Assembly (NCBI GenBank): GCA_030614245.1
Contig: JAUWKK010000150.1
Location: forward strand, 1 to 7,000
Origin: Planctomycetota bacterium
GTDB lineage: Bacteria > Planctomycetota > PUPC01 > JABMSA01 > JAUWKK01
Direction: 5' to 3'
Length of the DNA stretch: 7,000 bases
The notes under the pieces are model-generated. The model did not search any database, had not been told where the DNA came from, and saw only the letters and a program-made list of their open reading frames with translations. Below, one piece after another: positions 5,844-7,000 of the stretch; within the stretch, counting starts at the first letter, position 1, and every line of letters begins with the position of its first letter. A program made the position numbers and the translations under genes.

Positions 5844-6422
5844 TTACCATTGCCAGCCTACGTCGAAATGCTGTAGCAAGTTATCCACGGTAAACGGCGT
5901 CTTGGCCACAATGGTCCCTGTGATGATTGGCTCACGGTTCTCGTACCAGTGGGCCGCCAGCATGATGATCGCGTGCCGGATCTCCTGGGGTACATCGGTC
6001 GACGCCGTGCCGTACCCCGCCTTGTATGTCACGATCACAGCTTCCCGCTGCGCCCGGGTCGCCGGCCATATCTTGCCATAGGCGGGCTCGACCCACGCCG
6101 GCTCGGACGCGGTCGACACCTGATAATCTGTGACCGCCGTTAGCGTCTGCGTATCCCCGCCCGTATCGATGTATTCGATAGAAGTCACCGAATCCAGCGG
6201 CGGGCGCGGCAGGATGATCCTGGCCGGAAAGGCGTCGAGGTACATCTTCCACGTAGCATCAATCAGTTGCCGATGCGTCTGTGCTTCCGCGTACCCGGTG
6301 GCCACTGCGATCAGGCGATCTAGATACACGTCGTCAAGCGTATGCTCGATCACGGCCTGACGCTTGACCTCGGCCACCGTCACCGGATATGTCGATGGCG
6401 CAGTCTGGATTAATCCCGTCAC
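5844..6422 (-). CDS. Head-tail connector protein (phiE125 gp8 / gp6-like)
   Basis: This 192-residue protein matches the gp6-like head-tail connector family (phiE125 gp8 type), which docks under the portal ring. Evidence is the opening 'PSTYPVTVAEVKRQAVIEHTLDD' pattern (residues 9-31), the helix DRLIAVATGYAEAQTHRQLI (35-54), 'ILPRPPLDSVTSIEYID' (70-86, the 'lp..Pl.sv.si.Y.d' motif), 'DYQVSTASEPAWVEPAYGKIWP' (99-120), the strand AVIVTYKAGYG (128-138), and 'VPQEIRHAIIMLAAHWYENRE' (144-164). The start is a GTG, supported by AAGGGGGG six bases upstream. The gene follows the upstream gene by 20 bases and is followed by head closure after 10 bases. Length is typical. Confidence 0.94.
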   Translation of the reverse strand: MTGLIQTAPSTYPVTVAEVKRQAVIEHTLDDVYLDRLIAVATGYAEAQTHRQLIDATWKMYLDAFPARIILPRPPLDSVTSIEYIDTGGDTQTLTAVTDYQVSTASEPAWVEPAYGKIWPATRAQREAVIVTYKAGYGTASTDVPQEIRHAIIMLAAHWYENREPIITGTIVAKTPFTVDNLLQHFDVGWQW

Positions 6423-6428
6423 GTACTG

Positions 6429-6436
6429 CCCCCCTT
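6429..6436 (-). promoter_or_regulatory. Shine-Dalgarno that fixes the GTG start of the connector gene
   Basis: AAGGGGGG on the minus strand lies six bases before the GTG at 6422-6420. It makes the GTG the most likely start and gives the expected N-terminus of the family. Confidence 0.6.
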
Positions 6437-6442
6437 ACTCGC

Positions 6443-7000
6443 TTAGATCGGCTCAAAGTACCCGATGATTGTCACGGCTTCCGCGTCATTCGGCTCCTCG
6501 ATCGAGTCGATGCCGATCATGTGATCGTTCGGTAGTCGGATCTTGCCGCCGACCTGAATAATATACGGCGTGTTCGTCAGGAGTTGCGGCATGTAGAATC
6601 TGCCCGTCCACGTCCCGGCCTCGGTCTGACCCGTCTCTTCAGTGACACACGTATACATCCCTTGCGCCGACCGACCGCACGCACGGTTCAGGTTGACGCC
6701 GGCCACCGCGGTCGTACCCGCCACTGTTATGCCTTTCGCCGTGAACACTGGACACACGCCGCCGCCGACGGCTGTAAGCGAGATTACGATCGTCTCGATA
6801 CATAGCAGATGGTCGGGGCTATTGTTCTCAAGAGCCAAGATTGTATCGGCGACCTCTTGAGCCTCTGTCAACGACGCCCAACTATACGCCCGGCCATCCT
6901 CGACCGCGATGTCGAACTCGGTCTTGGTGTTCACGAGCAGCCGGTTTTGGTCAACCTCGGCAGCGACACCGTCACGGCCGCGGAGTGTCATCGAATCTGC
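6443..7000 (-). CDS. Unrecognised virion-type protein upstream of connector, 5' end outside window
   Basis: The frame is open from the window edge to TAA at 6445-6443. An ATG at 6991 would give 182 residues, but the bases before it (GCAGATTCG) hold no Shine-Dalgarno and are open in frame (A-D-S). The real start is therefore probably just beyond the window, and the protein only slightly longer. No membrane segment or signal peptide is seen. Features are an N-terminal 'G(V)..EVDQNRLLV' segment, 'GRAYSW' at 33-38, a long beta-type middle (residues 60-103, ending in GVNLNR), 'RFYMPQLLTNTPYIIQVGGKIRLP' (131-154), and an end in IIGYFEPI. I recall similarly patterned hypothetical proteins in phage head clusters (AYSW, GVNLNR and GYYE-like elements), but I cannot name a family. 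Position, immediately before the connector, suggests a capsid-associated or head-fibre protein (inference). Confidence 0.8.
   Translation of the reverse strand, partial: ADSMTLRGRDGVAAEVDQNRLLVNTKTEFDIAVEDGRAYSWASLTEAQEVADTILALENNSPDHLLCIETIVISLTAVGGGVCPVFTAKGITVAGTTAVAGVNLNRACGRSAQGMYTCVTEETGQTEAGTWTGRFYMPQLLTNTPYIIQVGGKIRLPNDHMIGIDSIEEPNDAEAVTIIGYFEPI

Noticed and set aside
6423..6442. Promoter or terminator in the gap before the connector gene
   Set aside because: The 20 bases hold only the ribosome-binding site; no -10/-35 pair or hairpin is visible.

Overview
The window is one uninterrupted stretch of a tailed-phage (or prophage) structural gene cluster. Every supported gene lies on the minus strand, so transcription runs from high to low coordinates. 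The genes are packed with gaps of 23 bases or less, or with short overlaps, and both ends of the window cut through genes. Gene content and order (head-tail connector, head closure, HK97 gp10 type, DUF3168, tail tube, tail assembly chaperone with -1 frameshift, tape measure) point to a long-tailed, non-contractile siphovirus. The GC-rich codons, AAGGAG-type ribosome sites and lambda G/GT-like chaperone suggest a Gram-negative, proteobacteria-like host, but this is an inference. Nothing shows whether it is an integrated prophage or a free or metagenomic phage: no integrase, att site, tRNA or host gene is present.

Layout in transcription order. 7000-6443: unrecognised virion-type protein, 5' end outside the window. 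6422-5844: head-tail connector (phiE125 gp8 / gp6-like). 5833-5510: SPP1 gp16-like head closure protein. 5510-4953: HK97 gp10-like protein. 4956-4552: DUF3168 tail terminator/completion protein. 4531-4169: short major tail tube protein. 4153-3743 and 3729-3313: two tandem paralogous small beta-type proteins, possible decoration proteins. 3294-2908: tail chaperone 'G', extended by a -1 frameshift at G GGA AAA (2953-2947) into a 'T' domain ending at 2624. 2631-895: tape measure protein with an internal repeat of 56 residues. 887-66: unrecognised protein just after the tape measure. 55-1: start of a further gene.

Together the genes build the neck (connector, closure, terminator), the tail tube and the length-determining and assembly machinery (tape measure plus G/GT chaperones). 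The neck genes are joined by TAATG and ATGA overlaps, which implies translational coupling. The tail tube, the paralog pair and chaperone G each have their own strong Shine-Dalgarno site, as expected for proteins needed in many copies.

The window is mostly a conventional structural module. The parts most worth a second look are the frameshift cassette, the paralog pair placed between tail tube and chaperone, the tape-measure repeat and codon-usage change, and the two unrecognised proteins. No intergenic stretch exceeds 23 bases. I saw no credible promoter, terminator, RNA gene, CRISPR or insertion sequence.
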